DNA of 14,882 bases from CAUZEO01 sp963578625 (lineage in GTDB: Bacteria > Verrucomicrobiota > Kiritimatiellia > SLOV01). Numbering within the stretch: the first letter of the stretch is position 1; the number at the start of each line of letters is the position of its first letter. The stretch is from the NCBI GenBank assembly GCA_963578625.1, contig CAUZEO010000096.1:1-14882 (forward strand), written 5' to 3'. Positions 14,833-14,882 of the stretch are shown piece by piece. The notes beneath the pieces are model-generated. The model saw only the letters and a program-made list of their open reading frames with translations, was not told the origin of the DNA and made no database searches. The translations under genes were made by a program, and so were the position numbers.

Positions 14833-14882
14833 GACTTTTAAAGAAACAGATCCTAGATCTTTACGCACCTTCCTGCAACGAA

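Overview
The window reads as a chromosomal piece of a GC-rich, double-membraned environmental bacterium. It has no rRNA, tRNA, phage or transposase genes. Large secreted proteins with a CBM9-like domain, a FlgD-type Ig fold and a beta-propeller, several PhyH-type dioxygenases, and unusually built CUT1 sugar permeases are a combination I associate with the PVC superphylum (Planctomycetota, Lentisphaerota, Kiritimatiellota) or with Latescibacterota, Poribacteria, Hydrogenedentota or Armatimonadota. The sequence does not let me choose among these.

Layout from left to right: (1) 1-3456, minus strand: a very large secreted beta-propeller protein that runs off the left edge. (2) 3457-3610: a short divergent intergenic region with hairpins, one of which holds the Shine-Dalgarno of (3) 3611-3937, plus strand: a short signal-peptide ORF that looks truncated. 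(4) 7603-3882, minus strand: a tight three-gene operon of two PhyH/2-oxoglutarate dioxygenases and a leaderless beta-propeller protein. (5) 7749-8615, plus strand: a third, divergent PhyH-like dioxygenase with a His-rich active-site segment and lower GC. (6) 13511-8662, minus strand: a two-gene transporter operon whose stop and start codons overlap. The first gene fuses a periplasmic sugar-binding protein to a MalF-type permease. The second is a MalG-type permease with an insert of about 460 residues in its first periplasmic loop. (7) 13512-13776: an intergenic region with two adjacent sets of interleaved inverted repeats. (8) 14832-13777, minus strand: an MDR-family dehydrogenase lacking the usual zinc ligands.

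Working model (inference): the fused transporter imports a carbohydrate-like or other small organic compound, and the three Fe(II)/2OG dioxygenases and the NAD(P)-dependent dehydrogenase oxidise it. The cytoplasmic propeller may be a lyase, a sugar-acid enzyme or a scaffold, and the secreted propeller may act outside the inner membrane. No ATPase subunit for the importer is present, so it would have to borrow one encoded elsewhere. The strongest candidate for something new is the importer: a tethered binding protein paired with a permease carrying a large, apparently repeat-built periplasmic domain.
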